A DNA stretch of 64,000 nucleotides from contig CM072812.1 in NCBI GenBank assembly GCA_037013495.1, positions 36,352,501 to 36,416,500 on the forward strand. The letters are read 5' to 3'. Numbering within the stretch: the stretch's first letter is position 1; every line of letters begins with the position of its first letter. The stretch comes from Hippophae tibetana. Lineage: Eukaryota; Streptophyta; Magnoliopsida; Rosales; Elaeagnaceae. The position numbers and the translations under genes are program-made. The notes below the pieces were generated by a model. The model was given only the letters and a program-made list of their open reading frames with translations. It ran no database searches and was not told where the DNA came from. Below are positions 63,601-64,000 of this stretch, piece after piece.

Positions 63601-64000
63601 TCCATGTCATATAGGAATTGTTATCATCCCATTCCATGCCTAGGACAACTGAATAAACGAATATGTGGAACTAATTCATTCCCAGTATTGTTCATTCCTA
63701 CAAAACATGATCTAAGTAAACAACATAAACTTAGTGTTTTGCTCACAAGAATGCCAACAAAGACTAGAAAGAACTTACGAGACTTACAATATCCCCTTTG
63801 GGATTTTTGTGACAAAACACTACACAATTAAATATACTATTAACTCAACATGACAGAGTCATACAAGATAGCCTAAAGAAGTTTGTACCTATGAACAAAC
63901 AACGATGTATAGCCCAAACACCCCCAAATATACCCACATCGAGTGCATTCATCTCTTTGTGCTCTAACTATATTTATGAATCCACACATTCACATTACAT
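63601..64000 (-). mobile_element. SIRE/Maximus-like copia LTR edge and adjoining sequence
   Basis: On the minus strand a purine tract (CCCAAAGGGGATA) then TGTAAGTC at about 63789 matches the arrangement at 43967. The flanking ATTGTGTAGTGTTTTGTCA resembles sequence seen just before SIRE-type LTRs. The LTR would lie left of 63789 and the interior to the right, leaving the window. No coding domain is visible. Confidence 0.4.

Overview
The window is nuclear DNA of a flowering plant, most likely a eudicot. It is AT-rich, its one recognisable expressed gene is split by GT-AG introns, and nearly everything else is plant LTR-retrotransposon debris with one transfer from the plastid. I cannot name the species.

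Left edge (1-8.3 kb): the 5' half of a conserved single-copy-type gene on the minus strand, an RNA cytidine acetyltransferase (NAT10/Kre33 family). It has thirteen readable exons, about 498 codons, covering the N-terminal and helicase parts. The acetyltransferase part lies beyond position 1. Its promoter side carries telo-box and site II motifs, as in plant ribosome-biogenesis genes. Intron 2 (3.1 kb) has grown by at least three separate tandem duplications, one of them a perfect 262-bp doublet.

8.3-32.2 kb: nested LTR elements. A non-coding Athila/Tat-like element (LARD type) occurs as a partial plus-strand copy (A, 11.5-15.3 kb) and a minus-strand copy (B, 19.13-26.29 kb), on either side of a Ty1/copia body. 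A and B form an inverted repeat with arms of roughly 4 kb. B is flanked by the 5-bp target duplication ATATG and begins with an unexpected inverted piece of its own LTR. Related LTRs, older copia pieces and a chromovirus tail follow.

32.2-36 kb: a broken beta-1,3-glucanase (GH17) relic ending against the chromovirus LTR, plus featureless AT-rich DNA.

36-57.1 kb: coding relatives of the LARD family, all on the minus strand. F has gag and protease; C (44.05-54.01 kb) is a long decayed gag-pol element with both LTRs. Other LTRs lie between and after them. They share leader, LTR and 3'-region sequence with A and B, so this one window appears to hold both the non-coding form and its likely protein-supplying relatives.

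57.1-64 kb: AT-rich DNA with a mosaic nuclear plastid insertion (a piece that looks like trnA intron, psbJ, 23S rRNA, antisense 16S rRNA). It lies between two copies of an unidentified ~0.5-kb sequence, followed by a foldback MITE, a copia remnant and another LTR edge.

Apart from the cytidine acetyltransferase I see no intact host gene. I found no tRNA gene, CRISPR array or bacterial-type system.
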